Shown: positions 37,127-46,400 of the stretch, one piece after another
Position numbering within the stretch: position 1 is the stretch's first letter
How the letters are laid out: every line of letters starts with the position of its first letter
Source: Peribacillus alkalitolerans
Lineage (GTDB): Bacteria > Bacillota > Bacilli > Bacillales > DSM-1321
Assembly (NCBI RefSeq): GCF_010882125.1
Contig: NZ_JAAGVZ010000006.1
Location: forward strand, 1-64,000
Length of the DNA: 64,000 nt
Direction: 5' to 3'
The notes under the pieces: generated by a model
Database searches by the model: none
What the model was told of the DNA's origin: nothing
Seen by the model: the letters and a program-made list of their open reading frames with translations, nothing else
Made by a program: the position numbers and the translations under genes

Positions 37127-38693
37127 ATGCTGCTTCAGATTCTTTTGAGTGTACTTTTTTCATAAATTCATTAACATCTGCTGGAACTCTACGATCCAAT
37201 TTTGAAACGATGTATACAGATAAGAATCCAATTGGAACTGTGATCAACCCAGGAACCTTAAACTGTAGGAAGGTTGGTAATGTTTGTGGCAAGAAAATCA
37301 TGTACATGGAAACGGCCAAACCAATAACAAGTCCTGCGATGGCACCTTTCTCTGTCATCCCTCTCCACCAAATTCCTAATATAAAGATTGGAGTAAACGT
37401 ACTTGCAGCTACAGTGAATGCAAGTGCAACCAAGTGTCCAATAGATGCTTCTTTAACCATTAAGCCTAATGCACCATAAAGGACACCAAGGATTAATATT
37501 GATACTTTACCTGCAACTACACGTTGTTTTTCAGTAATATTCTTACGGAAAAGGGACGCATATAGATCATGAGCTAATGCTCCAGAGCTCGCGATAAATA
37601 AACCTGATAGATTGGAGAAAATTGCTGCAAATGCACCTGCGATAACCAATCCTAGTAACCATTCTCCACCTAAAGCTTGGGCTGTAGAAGGGATAACCAT
37701 GTTATTACCACCTGCTACTAAGTCCTTCATAACTTGGTCGCCTGCGTCTCCAGCAATGAAAATGGAGCGGCCAACAGCACCAAGATATACAGCGAAGAAG
37801 AAGAATACGCTTGCAATTCCAATTGCCATAAGTGCAGATTTACGAGCTGCCTTTGCACTAGGGTTCGTATAGAAACGTAACAAGATATGAGGCAAACCGA
37901 TTGTACCTAATGAAAGACCAATAGTCATCGAAATGGTTTGCCAAAAAGTAGGGAAGTAGTTTCCAGTTCCTGTCCATGACTCACCGTTTACTGCAACATC
38001 TTTACCATCTAGTGCAAATTGAGAAGTATTGCTTACAGTTCCTGTAAATTCATTTATCGCCAATAAAATCTTATCATAGTGTAAGCCGCCATAGATTGCA
38101 GCAGCAACCATAAGGATGAATGCTCCTAGACGAATCCAAAGCTCAAGTGCTTGGTTGATGGTCGTCCCTTTCATTCCACCTATACCTACATAGAAAATCA
38201 TTACAGTACATGTAAAGATAATTCCGAATTCATAGCTAGTACCAAAAAACATACTTAAAATTTGTGCAGCTCCTAATAATTGAGGTGCAGCGTAAAATCC
38301 AGAGATGGCTAAGACTACTGCAACTGCAGCAATACGAGCTCTTTTACTGTGAAAACGATAAGCTAGAAAATCAGCAACAGTATAAGCGCCAAATCGACGT
38401 AATGGACCAGCGACGAAGATTGCTAATAGAGTCAGCCCGATTGAAAAGCAGAATGCATAGTAAGCTCCATCGTATCCCAATTGAAATGTTAATCCTGCAA
38501 TTCCAAGGAAAGTTGCAGCGCTTAAATAATCTCCACCGATAGCGGATCCATTTGTAAACCATCCAAAGCTACGGCCTCCTACGAAAAAGTCAGAAGATGT
38601 AGCATTTCTTTTTGTCAAATAAGTTATATAGACGATCGTTCCCATCAAGAGAATCGTCATCAGCATTTTTGGTTCTAATAGTGTGGCCATCAT
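37125..38693 (-). CDS. Sodium/solute symporter, acetate (ActP) type
   Basis: A 522-residue membrane protein of the SSS family with about 13 hydrophobic segments. It carries FFVGGRSFGWFTNGSAIGGDYLSAATFLGI near the N-terminus and a long polar loop near 220-245. Closest to the cation/acetate symporters (B. subtilis YwcA), because it is co-transcribed with a DUF485 gene as in actP operons; the exact carboxylate is inferred. The start overlaps the DUF485 stop by four bases (ATGA). An AraC-type regulator is divergent. Confidence 0.9.
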   Translation of the reverse strand: MMATLLEPKMLMTILLMGTIVYITYLTKRNATSSDFFVGGRSFGWFTNGSAIGGDYLSAATFLGIAGLTFQLGYDGAYYAFCFSIGLTLLAIFVAGPLRRFGAYTVADFLAYRFHSKRARIAAVAVVLAISGFYAAPQLLGAAQILSMFFGTSYEFGIIFTCTVMIFYVGIGGMKGTTINQALELWIRLGAFILMVAAAIYGGLHYDKILLAINEFTGTVSNTSQFALDGKDVAVNGESWTGTGNYFPTFWQTISMTIGLSLGTIGLPHILLRFYTNPSAKAARKSALMAIGIASVFFFFAVYLGAVGRSIFIAGDAGDQVMKDLVAGGNNMVIPSTAQALGGEWLLGLVIAGAFAAIFSNLSGLFIASSGALAHDLYASLFRKNITEKQRVVAGKVSILILGVLYGALGLMVKEASIGHLVALAFTVAASTFTPIFILGIWWRGMTEKGAIAGLVIGLAVSMYMIFLPQTLPTFLQFKVPGLITVPIGFLSVYIVSKLDRRVPADVNEFMKKVHSKESEAA

Positions 38694-39049
38694 CCAAGCT
38701 TCCTCCCATCAGCTGATTTCTCATCAAGACTTTCGTATTTTTGAACACGTTTTTCATAGAGCTTAGTATGGATAAATGCGATCACAAAAGCCATTGCCAT
38801 GGCGACAATGCTTGTTAAAAACCAGGAATAAGTCATTCCGCCCCACATTCTAGAAAACATAAAATCTGCAGCATACCAGTTTAAAATTGGAATGGCTAAT
38901 ATAAAAACATAGTAAAACAAGGTTAGCCTGAATCCTGTTTTGAATTCATCCTTCATGATTCTTGATGTTGTTTCATCCAATGGTTCCAACTCTGAAACAT
39001 CGATCGTACCGGCTTCTACATACGCATATTCCGAGTACTCATTTGCCAT
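38690..39049 (-). CDS. DUF485 membrane protein, symporter partner
   Basis: A 119-residue protein with two membrane helices (FYYVFILAIPILNWYAA and WFLTSIVAMAMAFVIAFI) and a charged C-terminal tail. DUF485 proteins accompany acetate symporters in many bacteria; the role is not settled. GAGGGGG lies before the ATG. The stop is fused with the symporter start. Confidence 0.88.
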   Translation of the reverse strand: MANEYSEYAYVEAGTIDVSELEPLDETTSRIMKDEFKTGFRLTLFYYVFILAIPILNWYAADFMFSRMWGGMTYSWFLTSIVAMAMAFVIAFIHTKLYEKRVQKYESLDEKSADGRKLG

Positions 39050-39174
39050 GATAAATCCCCCTCTTAAAATGGTTTACCTTTGTCAAAATATTTTGAAAAA
39101 GGTTATTTTTACATCATTTTACGCGAGAGGATTAACAGATACCTTACACAATATTGTCCAAAACGTATAAATAT

Positions 39175-39205
39175 TTGCTAAATTCTAAAAATTATGTGGT
39201 ATGAT
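39175..39205 (+). promoter_or_regulatory. Possible extended -10 promoter for the AraC gene
   Basis: TATGAT at 39200 is preceded by TGG (extended -10) and by TTGCTA 19 bases upstream. It lies about 40 bases before the GTG start. Confidence 0.4.
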
Positions 39206-39243
39206 GATTATGGGGAATATTGTAATTTGAGGAGGATATCATT

Positions 39244-40491
39244 GTGCTACACATCCAATTACAAATTAATGACGATGGTGAAAAAGCAAAAATCATGAAT
39301 TGGATTCATGAAGTATATCCTGATCGCTTTCAATTTGGGGAAGCAAAAACGAATAAAAAACCAAATGTATTTATAATGGAAATCGAAAATTTATTTGATT
39401 GGGTCAAAATACATAGATATAAGAAAAATAATCAGCAATGCATGATTTTTCCTTTATTATCGCAAGAGTGGGTCCATACCTCTCCGATTGCCGTTGAGTT
39501 GAAGCTACAATCCATGTTCATAAAACCATTAAAAAGGAATAGCTTTATCCGTAACATTCGAAAAGTGGTCGAGGAAGTGCACCTTTTATCAAAAGATGTA
39601 ACGGACTATAGAGGGATTTTCAAGGAAATTGAACAGCAAAAATCACTTCATGAGTTTAATGTCCCTTTTCAGGAGGCGTTTTTAAGACGACTATTAAGAG
39701 GGGAAATCTCTAACGAACAAGAAGTTGTACAAGCTAGATCATTTTTGACAGACATCACTATCCCGAATTGTGTTGTATTTATCCAAGGTTTCGTTTGTGA
39801 TCCTGAGAGGGAGAAATTAGAGGGATGGCAGGCTACAAGCCTTATTCAAAGAACCTTACAAAAGCACTTTGCCAAACTGGTAGGGGCAACCTCCTTTATA
39901 TCCTTTCGCAAACATTTATTGATGCTTCTCAGAGTTCCTGGTGCGCATACACATTTCCAAGACTGGAAGGACGGGGAAAACGTCCTTCTTCATATTATCC
40001 ATGTACTTAAAGAAGAATATGGAATCCAATTATACATTGGGGTGGGATCAATTTATCAAGATCCGTTAAAACTCCACCAAGCTTATAGAGAAGCATTAAA
40101 AGCAAGAAGAACTCCCCCTTCAAATAAACTACAGCTACGCTATTATGATGATTTCACTAAAAACGAGCAGATACGAAAAGTCATTGACTATATTAATTCT
40201 AACTTTATGGATGAAATTCCGATTTCCGAAGCAGCAGGACAGGCTAGTTTTAGTCCTACCTACTTTAGTCGATTATTTAAAAAAGAGACAGGCAGGAGTT
40301 TTGTGGAGTATGTAACATTTGTTAGGTTACAAAGGGCAATCTGGGTGCTCCGGCATACAAATCAAACTATTGAACAAATCTCTGATGAGTTGGGCTTCAA
40401 TACTCCTAATTACTTTAGCAGCATTTTTAAGAAATATGCAGGATTAGCGCCAAGTGATTATAGGGCTACAAAAGAAATTCTGTTCAGCTAA
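39244..40491 (+). CDS. AraC-type regulator with degenerate receiver-like N-terminus
   Basis: A 415-residue DNA-binding protein. The last 100 residues carry two helix-turn-helix units (ISEAAGQASFSPTYFSRLFKKETG and TIEQISDELGFNTPNYFSSIFKKYAG). The middle (about 255-300, LYIGVGSIYQDPLKLHQAYREALKA) resembles the GGDEF-like module of YesN/CdaR-type regulators. The first 110 residues look like a receiver fold with K94-P95 kept but no phospho-acceptor Asp. It probably controls the divergent symporter operon. Start is GTG with GAGGAGGA 7 bases upstream. Confidence 0.82.
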   Translation: MLHIQLQINDDGEKAKIMNWIHEVYPDRFQFGEAKTNKKPNVFIMEIENLFDWVKIHRYKKNNQQCMIFPLLSQEWVHTSPIAVELKLQSMFIKPLKRNSFIRNIRKVVEEVHLLSKDVTDYRGIFKEIEQQKSLHEFNVPFQEAFLRRLLRGEISNEQEVVQARSFLTDITIPNCVVFIQGFVCDPEREKLEGWQATSLIQRTLQKHFAKLVGATSFISFRKHLLMLLRVPGAHTHFQDWKDGENVLLHIIHVLKEEYGIQLYIGVGSIYQDPLKLHQAYREALKARRTPPSNKLQLRYYDDFTKNEQIRKVIDYINSNFMDEIPISEAAGQASFSPTYFSRLFKKETGRSFVEYVTFVRLQRAIWVLRHTNQTIEQISDELGFNTPNYFSSIFKKYAGLAPSDYRATKEILFS

Positions 40492-40497
40492 AATAAA

Positions 40498-40525
40498 AAA
40501 AGAGGTTCAATGACCTCTTTTTAAA
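40498..40525. terminator. Shared terminator of the AraC gene and ytqB
   Basis: AAAAAGAGGT, a 6-base loop and ACCTCTTTTT. Symmetric A and T runs suit both directions. Confidence 0.92.
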
Positions 40526-40529
40526 CTAT

Positions 40530-41108
40530 TTATTTCCCTCTTTTTTCTATCGCGATAATAAAAGGAGGATTGTTTTTTTGATTCATGAAGCTATAATTCA
40601 GGACATGTGCCAAATCTTGTGGCAATGAAGTAACAAATTCGAGGAGGTCTTCTTTTTCCTTCGCTCCTTCTTCATGACCATGATAAATGACAAGGACAAT
40701 GATTCCTTCTGGGGCCATTATCTCAAGCAACTGCTCTATTGCATCTATGGTTGTCTGTGAGTAGGTAGCAATGGATTTATCACCGCCAGGCAAATACCCT
40801 AGGTTAAAAATGGCTCCTGTCACTTTCCCATATAAATCCTTTGTTATATATTTTTTTATATGTTCATGACCATGATGGACTAGTGTGACACGATGATTCA
40901 ATTCATTTTCAGCTAATTTAGCCCTTGTATTTTCAATGGCTTGTTCTTGAATGTCAAACGAGAAAACATGTCCTGCTTCTCCCACTAGCTTTGACAATAA
41001 TAACGTATCGTGACCATTTCCAGCTGTAGCATCCACAGCAACGTCTCCTTCTTGAACGGCCATCTGCAATAACTCACGAGCGAATGGAAGAATTCTTTGG
41101 AGCTTCAT
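40530..41108 (-). CDS. ytqB: SAM-dependent methyltransferase YtqB
   Basis: A 192-residue class I methyltransferase. The SAM loop is VDATAGNGHDTLLLSKLVG near 25-43, followed by FSFDIQEQAI, and NLGYLPGGDKS as the catalytic-type NLGY motif. Members of this family are thought to modify rRNA or tRNA; the target is not certain. The ATG at 41108 has GAGG about 7 bases upstream and sits one base after the ytqA stop. The TTG four codons upstream lies within that ribosome site. Confidence 0.88.
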   Translation of the reverse strand: MKLQRILPFARELLQMAVQEGDVAVDATAGNGHDTLLLSKLVGEAGHVFSFDIQEQAIENTRAKLAENELNHRVTLVHHGHEHIKKYITKDLYGKVTGAIFNLGYLPGGDKSIATYSQTTIDAIEQLLEIMAPEGIIVLVIYHGHEEGAKEKEDLLEFVTSLPQDLAHVLNYSFMNQKNNPPFIIAIEKRGK

Positions 41109-41109
41109 G

Positions 41110-42075
41110 TTATACCTCAACTCGCATATTGTAATGTTTGCCTTGCCAACTGTTGCGTCTTTTTAGTTCTGCATCGATTCCATTCAATACTTCCCATTTA
41201 TTGACGCTCCACATAGGTCCAATCATTAAATCGATTGGGCCATCACCAGTAATTCGGTGTACGATCATTTCAGGCGGTAAAATTTCTAACTGGTCACATA
41301 CTAAACTTACATAGTCTTCATACGTAAGAAATTCAAGCATGCCTTTTTCATATTGTTTAACCATAGGAGTGCCCTTTAATAAGTGCAGAAGATGTATCTT
41401 AATACCTTGGACATCTAATTTGGCAACTTCTTTAGCTGTTTCCATCATCATTTCAGGAGATTCCAACGGTAATCCATTGATAATATGAGAACATATCCGT
41501 ATATTATGCTTCCTTAATTTGTTAACACCATTAATATAGGCTTGGTAATCATGGGCTCGGTTAATTAAAAGTGCCGTTCTCTCATGTACCGTCTGAAGAC
41601 CAAGCTCCACCCATAAATAAGTCCGTTCATTTAATTCGGCTAAATATTCCACAACATCATCAGGAAGACAATCAGGTCTAGTGGCAATGGATAATCCGAC
41701 TACTCCCTCTTGTTTTAAGACCGCCTCAAATTTCTCACGTAATACTTCAACAGGTGCATGTGTATTCGTATACGCTTGGAAATAAGCCATGTATTTTCCG
41801 TCTTTCCATTTTAGATGCATTTTATCTTTGATGTCAGTGAATTGCTTTTCTAAATCGTCAGCACGATCCCCAGCAAAGTCACCTGACCCAGCGGCACTAC
41901 AGAAGGTACAACCTCCAAATGCGACAGTGCCATCACGGTTGGGACAATCAAAGCCTCCATCTAGAGCGACTTTAAATACTTTATGTCCAAACACATTTCT
42001 TAAATGATAATTCCAAGTATGGTAGCGTTTATTGTCACTTGCAAAAGGAAATGGGTTTGTTACGGTACTATTCAA
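41110..42075 (-). CDS. ytqA: Radical SAM protein YtqA (TIGR01212 family)
   Basis: A 321-residue radical SAM protein. The Fe-S cysteines are Cys44, Cys56 and Cys59 in DCPNRDGTVAFGGCTFC, a family-specific spacing. Further conserved stretches are IATRPDCLPDDV and VELGLQTVHERT. Relatives of Elp3-like fold have unknown or tRNA-related substrates. The start is TTG 42075, with AAAGGAGGT 6 bases upstream; the longer frame from 42141 crosses this site. Forms an operon with ytqB. Confidence 0.92.
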   Translation of the reverse strand: MNSTVTNPFPFASDNKRYHTWNYHLRNVFGHKVFKVALDGGFDCPNRDGTVAFGGCTFCSAAGSGDFAGDRADDLEKQFTDIKDKMHLKWKDGKYMAYFQAYTNTHAPVEVLREKFEAVLKQEGVVGLSIATRPDCLPDDVVEYLAELNERTYLWVELGLQTVHERTALLINRAHDYQAYINGVNKLRKHNIRICSHIINGLPLESPEMMMETAKEVAKLDVQGIKIHLLHLLKGTPMVKQYEKGMLEFLTYEDYVSLVCDQLEILPPEMIVHRITGDGPIDLMIGPMWSVNKWEVLNGIDAELKRRNSWQGKHYNMRVEV

Positions 42076-42333
42076 ATGAATACCTCCTTTTAAACTTCCG
42101 CTCGGTATGATAAGCATAACCACTATTTTATCATGAACCATAACTTGCTACCAATAGCACATTGTTGGATACACTTAAAGTCAGCTTCCATCCTTTCCAA
42201 CTTTATTTTCAATAAGGGTAACCCTTATTAGGCAAGATAATAGGGATGGTTGGTTAAATCATCACACAATGGTTTTTCAAACGTTTGTTTAATCTTGGTT
42301 GATGAAAGTGAAACAGATGCAGGAGGGCGAAAA

Positions 42334-42597
42334 ATGGCTACTAGAGAATCTGTGGAAAATTTAGTACAGAACTGTGAGGATGTAATCCGAATCGCTCAGG
42401 AGCAGTATATAGAAGGTTCGAAACAAGAGCATTACAACGATGAACATTTCACGCAAAGTCAACAACTTCTAGAATCGGCCATTTATGAAATACAGAAAAT
42501 GAATGATAGCTGTAACGGTCAACAACGTGAACAGTTAGCTCGTATGAAAATGCAGCTTATGCAATTACAAAGTGACATGTCTCATTTAAAACATTAA
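42334..42597 (+). CDS. ytzC: YtzC family protein (DUF2524)
   Basis: An 87-residue, helical, soluble protein: ATRESVENLVQNCEDVIRIAQEQYIEG, then SKQEHYNDEHFTQSQQLLESA and QQREQLARMKMQLMQLQSDM. The whole length looks like a coiled coil or helical bundle. It matches the DUF2524 (YtzC) family of Bacillus, unknown function. AGGAGGG is 6 bases before ATG 42334, so the in-frame upstream region is not coding. Divergent from ytqA. Confidence 0.8.
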   Translation: MATRESVENLVQNCEDVIRIAQEQYIEGSKQEHYNDEHFTQSQQLLESAIYEIQKMNDSCNGQQREQLARMKMQLMQLQSDMSHLKH

Positions 42598-42611
42598 TTC
42601 TGGAGGTTCAC

Positions 42612-42776
42612 ATGAAGAAAAGATCTAAACAAAATAATCCAGAGCAAAAAACACGTAATGGCATTAACAATCAAGATGTTGAGCTTGGGAAAGATTATGA
42701 TCCAGTAAAAGAAGCAAAAAAGAGATATGAGCAGTCAGGTGGCCAACCGATAAAATCCAAGCAGCGTCAAGAATAA
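42612..42776 (+). CDS. Small, highly charged protein of unknown function (54 residues)
   Basis: Follows ytzC after 14 bases, with TGGAGG 6 bases before the ATG. The product is very hydrophilic: MKKRSKQNNPEQKTRNGINN, QDVELGKDYDPVKEAKKRYE and QSGGQPIKSKQRQE. It contains no hydrophobic core and is probably disordered, which recalls small spore or nucleic-acid-binding proteins, but I cannot place it in a family. Its strong ribosome site and operon position support it as a real gene. Confidence 0.65.
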   Translation: MKKRSKQNNPEQKTRNGINNQDVELGKDYDPVKEAKKRYEQSGGQPIKSKQRQE

Positions 42777-42782
42777 ATGAAG

Positions 42783-42812
42783 GTAGGTCATTCGAATTTT
42801 CGGATGACCTAT
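42783..42812 (+). terminator. Hairpin after the 54-residue gene
   Basis: TAGGTCATTCG and CGGATGACCTA form a stem around AATTTT, followed by the weak T-rich ATTTATTACTTTA. Confidence 0.7.
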
Positions 42813-42903
42813 TTATTACTTTACTTTATGCATAAATTGGCAGCAAAGAAATAAGATGACTTTGTGGCTAATTTTAGGATTAAAGTTTATGGGAACTAGA
42901 CAT

Positions 42904-42938
42904 AGCCTTGGCGATAGCCAAGATTTCTAATGAATGAA
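42904..42938 (+). repeat. Short dispersed hairpin repeat, copy B
   Basis: Contains the perfect stem CTTGGC-GATA-GCCAAG and then ATTTCTAATGAAT. It aligns without gaps to 48936-48968. Confidence 0.55.
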
Positions 42939-43074
42939 GGATAAAAGAAGGTTCGATAAGTTGGGAAAAAAATTTGAAACTTGGGAATAAGTTACTCGTA
43001 GTATATAAAGTAGCAATTACTAAATTGCTCATTTACAATAAAAGTATTCTAACTATTTCAAATGGAGGTTTATT

Positions 43075-43866
43075 ATGAACAATCACGAAATCGATTATAA
43101 GATCTATGGCGATGATATGCAGTTTGTGGAAGTAGAATTGGATCCTAAGGAAACAGTTGTAGCTGAAGCGGGAAGTTTAATGATGATGGAAGATCAAATA
43201 CATATGGAAACTATTTTTGGAGACGGTTCCGCTTCTGGCGGCGGTGGTTTGATGGGGAAATTGTTCAGCGCTGGGAAAAGGGTAATAACGGGCGAAAGTC
43301 TTTTCATGACTACATTTACTAACAATGGACACGAAAAGAGACATGTTTCATTTGCATCACCTTATCCAGGGAAAATCATTCCGATGGATTTGAGTGAGCT
43401 CGGCGGAAAAATTATTTGTCAAAAAGACGCGTTTTTGGCAGCAGCTAAAGGAGTTTCCGTAGGAGTTGAATTCCAACGAAAAATTGGAGCTGGCTTCTTC
43501 GGAGGAGAAGGATTTATCATGCAAAAGCTTGAAGGAGATGGCCTGGCTTTCGTTCATGCGGGAGGTACGATCATTAAAAAGGAACTAGCACCTGGCGAAT
43601 TGCTCCGTGTGGATACTGGCTGTCTAGTAGCCATGACTAGCGGAGTTGACTATAATATCGAAATGGTCAAAGGGGTTAAAACTGCATTATTCGGAGGAGA
43701 AGGTCTATTTTTCGCTACATTACGAGGACCAGGTACAGTATGGATTCAATCGTTACCTTTCAGCCGTTTGGCAAGTAGAGTGTTTGCTGCAATGCCAGCT
43801 GGTGGAGGGACAAAGGACGAAGGTAGCATTGCTCGGGGCTTATTTGATATGTTTAATGGAGATTGA
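43075..43866 (+). CDS. AIM24/TIGR00266 family protein
   Basis: A 263-residue, Gly-rich beta protein. Typical stretches are [22 protein letters not shown] near 16, [15 protein letters not shown], and [20 protein letters not shown] near 180. The family is widespread (mitochondrial AIM24, bacterial YkgI-like) and forms beta-sandwich trimers; a membrane-linked role has been suggested but is not proven. Strong TGGAGG before the ATG, own terminator. Confidence 0.9.
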   Translation: MNNHEIDYKIYGDDMQFVEVELDPKETVVAEAGSLMMMEDQIHMETIFGDGSASGGGGLMGKLFSAGKRVITGESLFMTTFTNNGHEKRHVSFASPYPGKIIPMDLSELGGKIICQKDAFLAAAKGVSVGVEFQRKIGAGFFGGEGFIMQKLEGDGLAFVHAGGTIIKKELAPGELLRVDTGCLVAMTSGVDYNIEMVKGVKTALFGGEGLFFATLRGPGTVWIQSLPFSRLASRVFAAMPAGGGTKDEGSIARGLFDMFNGD

Positions 43867-43875
43867 TTATTTTCA

Positions 43876-43909
43876 GCCCCCAGCCTTTTTAAGGTTGGGG
43901 GTTTATTTA
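43876..43909 (+). terminator. Terminator of the AIM24 gene
   Basis: CCCCCAGCCTT and AAGGTTGGGGG with a short T loop, followed by TTTATTT. Confidence 0.9.
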
Positions 43910-43981
43910 AAAGGTTAGAGGATGAAAGTGAATGTCTAAAACAGAAGAAAAAATAACTCCAGATAGTATGTGATTTTTCAG

Positions 43982-44557
43982 TTATATTAGCGTTGCGCTC
44001 GTGTTACAAATTAGAACATTAGCAGGTGGTATATTTCTTCGAACCTTTTTTATATCTATTGACGGAAAGAAACGTTTAAATAGAGGTAATTTACACAGCG
44101 AATATTGAAATGTAATGAAAGTCCCAGAAGTTTCCTCCAATATTGACAATGTGCTTGCCATTATTTCTTCGGACTTATTGGGTGGAAGGTTGGCAAACGG
44201 CAAACCTGAAATCACGTAGTTTACACTTTGGATCCCTAATCTCTCCAAATGGTAGCTAGCATCTTCTGCTAATCCATGAATGATAAACAAATTCTCCTCA
44301 TTCTTATATTTCTGCTTTAAGAATAAATAGAAATCCTCATCATTTTCAATAATTACCAAAGTAGTCAATGGATGACGGTATCCCAGTAGTAAGTCTGTAA
44401 AAATCCCGGTGCCTGGACCATATTCCACAATACAATCACTATGCTTGAAGTCTATATGCTCAACCATTCTATTTGCAAGATACTTTGAACTAGGCAAAAT
44501 TGCGCCTGTTTGTTTGGGCTTTGTTAAGAATAGATTAATAAAGAATAATGAACTCAT
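43982..44557 (-). CDS. Class I methyltransferase, rRNA-adenine/phospholipid N-methyltransferase-like
   Basis: A 191-residue protein starting FFINLFLTKPKQTGAILPSS, then SAM site VEYGPGTGIFTDLLL near 44-58 and the NPPY-like stretch VISGLPFANLPP. The opening and motif order match PmtA-like phospholipid methyltransferases, which are in turn related to KsgA; the substrate cannot be decided here. AGGAGGA 6 bases before ATG 44557 rules out the upstream ATG. Alone on this strand. Confidence 0.82.
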   Translation of the reverse strand: MSSLFFINLFLTKPKQTGAILPSSKYLANRMVEHIDFKHSDCIVEYGPGTGIFTDLLLGYRHPLTTLVIIENDEDFYLFLKQKYKNEENLFIIHGLAEDASYHLERLGIQSVNYVISGLPFANLPPNKSEEIMASTLSILEETSGTFITFQYSLCKLPLFKRFFPSIDIKKVRRNIPPANVLICNTSATLI

Positions 44558-44772
44558 ACTAATTCCTCCTGTATGTAACATATTGTCAATGGTACAAAAG
44601 GAATCTTAAGAAATGGCTGACAAAATTCTTAATAATTCTTAATAAATTACTGGTTTAAGTTATTAGAAAATTCATGAAAAACTTACTATTTCAATGGGTA
44701 CAGATTTCCGTTGCAACTTTCACTCCTGCCACATACAATTATTTTGGCACTCGAAATAGAAGGAGGGTAAAT

Positions 44773-45966
44773 ATGCCGAAAAATCTATGGCTTATTGTGA
44801 TCGGTATGGTGGTCAATGTAACTGGAGCTTCTTTCTTATGGCCGTTGAATACGATTTATCTACATAATGAGTTAGGGAAATCTCTTTCAGTCGCAGGTTT
44901 TGTTCTGTTACTCAACTCATTTGCGAGTGTGTTTGGAAACCTGATCGGGGGTACCTTATATGATAAAGTCGGAGGCTATAAATCGATTTTGACAGGAATC
45001 CTCATAACGTTGATTGCGTTAATAGGATTATGTATTTTTCATGATTGGCCTTATTATGTAATCTTTTTAACCATTATTGGTTTTGGTTCCGGAATCGTGT
45101 TTCCAGCCATATATGCTCTTGCGGGAGCGGTTTGGCCTGAAGGGGGAAGAAGGACCTTCAATGCCGTCTATGTTGCACAAAACTTAGGGGTAGCAATTGG
45201 ATCAGCATTAGGTGGTTTAATTGCCAGTTACTCTTTTAACTATATATTCATCGCGAATACACTAATGTATGTGATTTTCTTCGGACTAGTGTTGTTTGGC
45301 TTTAAGAATATGGGAAGCGATTATGCACAATCTGTTAACATCATGACGGAAGGAAAGCCTGTAAAAAATAAGTCGATACTAACAGCCATTCTTATTTTAT
45401 GCACAGGTTATCTACTATGCTGGGTAGGTTATGTACAATGGCAAACCACCATTGCAAGTTATACACAGGATATCGGGATTTCTTTAAAGCAATATAGCTT
45501 ATTGTGGACAATTAATGGAGCATTGATTGTTTTAGGTCAACCGATTGTGAATAGATTAGTGAATAAGTTTGCCAAAAATTTAAAGAAACAAATCCTAATA
45601 GGTTTGGTCATTTTTATTGGCTCATTTGCGGTTGCTTCATTTGCCGGTAACTTTACTGGCTTCTTGACTGCAATGGTGATCTTAACGATAGGAGAAATGT
45701 TTGTTTGGCCAGCAGTCCCTACAATTGCTAGTGAGTTGTCACCTAAAGGAAAAGAAGGATTTTACCAAGGTCTTGTCAATAGTACTGCGACAGCTGGTAG
45801 GATGATTGGTCCTTTACTTGGCGGATTTTTAGTGGATTGGTATGGAATGCAACTGATGTTTGCGACATTTATGATCCTGTTCGTTGTGGCCATGGGTACA
45901 ACAATCGTGTATGACCGAGTATTAAAGCGTGAGAAAACCGTTTATGTGAAAGGTCAAGCATCTTAA
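44773..45966 (+). CDS. yttB: Major facilitator transporter YttB
   Basis: A 397-residue membrane protein with 12 predicted helices and the MFS motif GGTLYDKVGGYKS between helices 2 and 3. An N-terminal signature IVIGMVVNVTGASFLWPLNTIY identifies the YttB group. It is most likely an exporter; the substrate is unknown. AGGAGGG 5 bases before ATG 44773 fixes the start; the long in-frame extension upstream has no site. It precedes the leuS T-box, as in B. subtilis. Confidence 0.88.
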   Translation: MPKNLWLIVIGMVVNVTGASFLWPLNTIYLHNELGKSLSVAGFVLLLNSFASVFGNLIGGTLYDKVGGYKSILTGILITLIALIGLCIFHDWPYYVIFLTIIGFGSGIVFPAIYALAGAVWPEGGRRTFNAVYVAQNLGVAIGSALGGLIASYSFNYIFIANTLMYVIFFGLVLFGFKNMGSDYAQSVNIMTEGKPVKNKSILTAILILCTGYLLCWVGYVQWQTTIASYTQDIGISLKQYSLLWTINGALIVLGQPIVNRLVNKFAKNLKKQILIGLVIFIGSFAVASFAGNFTGFLTAMVILTIGEMFVWPAVPTIASELSPKGKEGFYQGLVNSTATAGRMIGPLLGGFLVDWYGMQLMFATFMILFVVAMGTTIVYDRVLKREKTVYVKGQAS

Positions 45967-45991
45967 TATCATAAATTGCTGTAACAGAAAT

Positions 45992-46053
45992 GGCTTACTG
46001 CTCATACTATTAGAAAAAGTAAAAGTATGATGGTAAGCCTTCTTGCTTTTTTA
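45992..46053 (+). terminator. Terminator of yttB
   Basis: GGCTTACTGCTCATACT pairs with AGTATGATGGTAAGCC with small bulges, followed by TTCTTGCTTTTTTA. Confidence 0.82.
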
Positions 46054-46054
46054 G

Positions 46055-46082
46055 TTGGAATTGTCTAGAATAACCATATAAT
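46055..46082 (+). promoter_or_regulatory. Probable SigmaA promoter for leuS
   Basis: TTGGAA and a perfect TATAAT separated by 16 bases, about 25 bases before the T-box leader structure. Confidence 0.6.
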
Positions 46083-46104
46083 GAACTGATAAATTTAATA
46101 AAAG

Positions 46105-46345
46105 GCTTTGATAAGGAGTAGTAACTGTTAGAACCCGTTTTAGAGAGTTGGCGTTTGGTGCAAGCCAACCGGGATTGATGGTGAACTCGCCTTGGAGCTG
46201 CAGGCATGAAGTAAAATTAGTGCCTGACGTTTTGTCCACGTTACGGATGAACGAGCGGGGTGCATTTTTTGCGCCAACTAGGGTGGTACCGCGGGAGAAT
46301 ACATACAAACCTCTCGTCCCTTTTTTAGGGATGAGGGGTTTTTCT
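46105..46345 (+). promoter_or_regulatory. T-box leader controlling leuS
   Basis: Contains the T-box sequence AGGGTGGTACCGCG at 46280-46293, and stem I with a likely CTC leucine specifier in GGTGAACTCGCC near 46181-46192. The terminator ACCTCTCGTCCC / GGGATGAGGGGT with Ts lies at 46308-46345. Uncharged tRNA-Leu should bind and allow transcription of leuS. Confidence 0.96.
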
Positions 46346-46400
46346 ATTTCTCATTTCCTAATTCGGTTCAAGGAACATATTGAATGTAGGAGGAAGATGT

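Noticed and set aside
37036..37479. Plus-strand frame of 147 codons at the 3' end of the symporter gene
   Set aside because: Antisense to the symporter coding sequence and starts inside a dispersed repeat.
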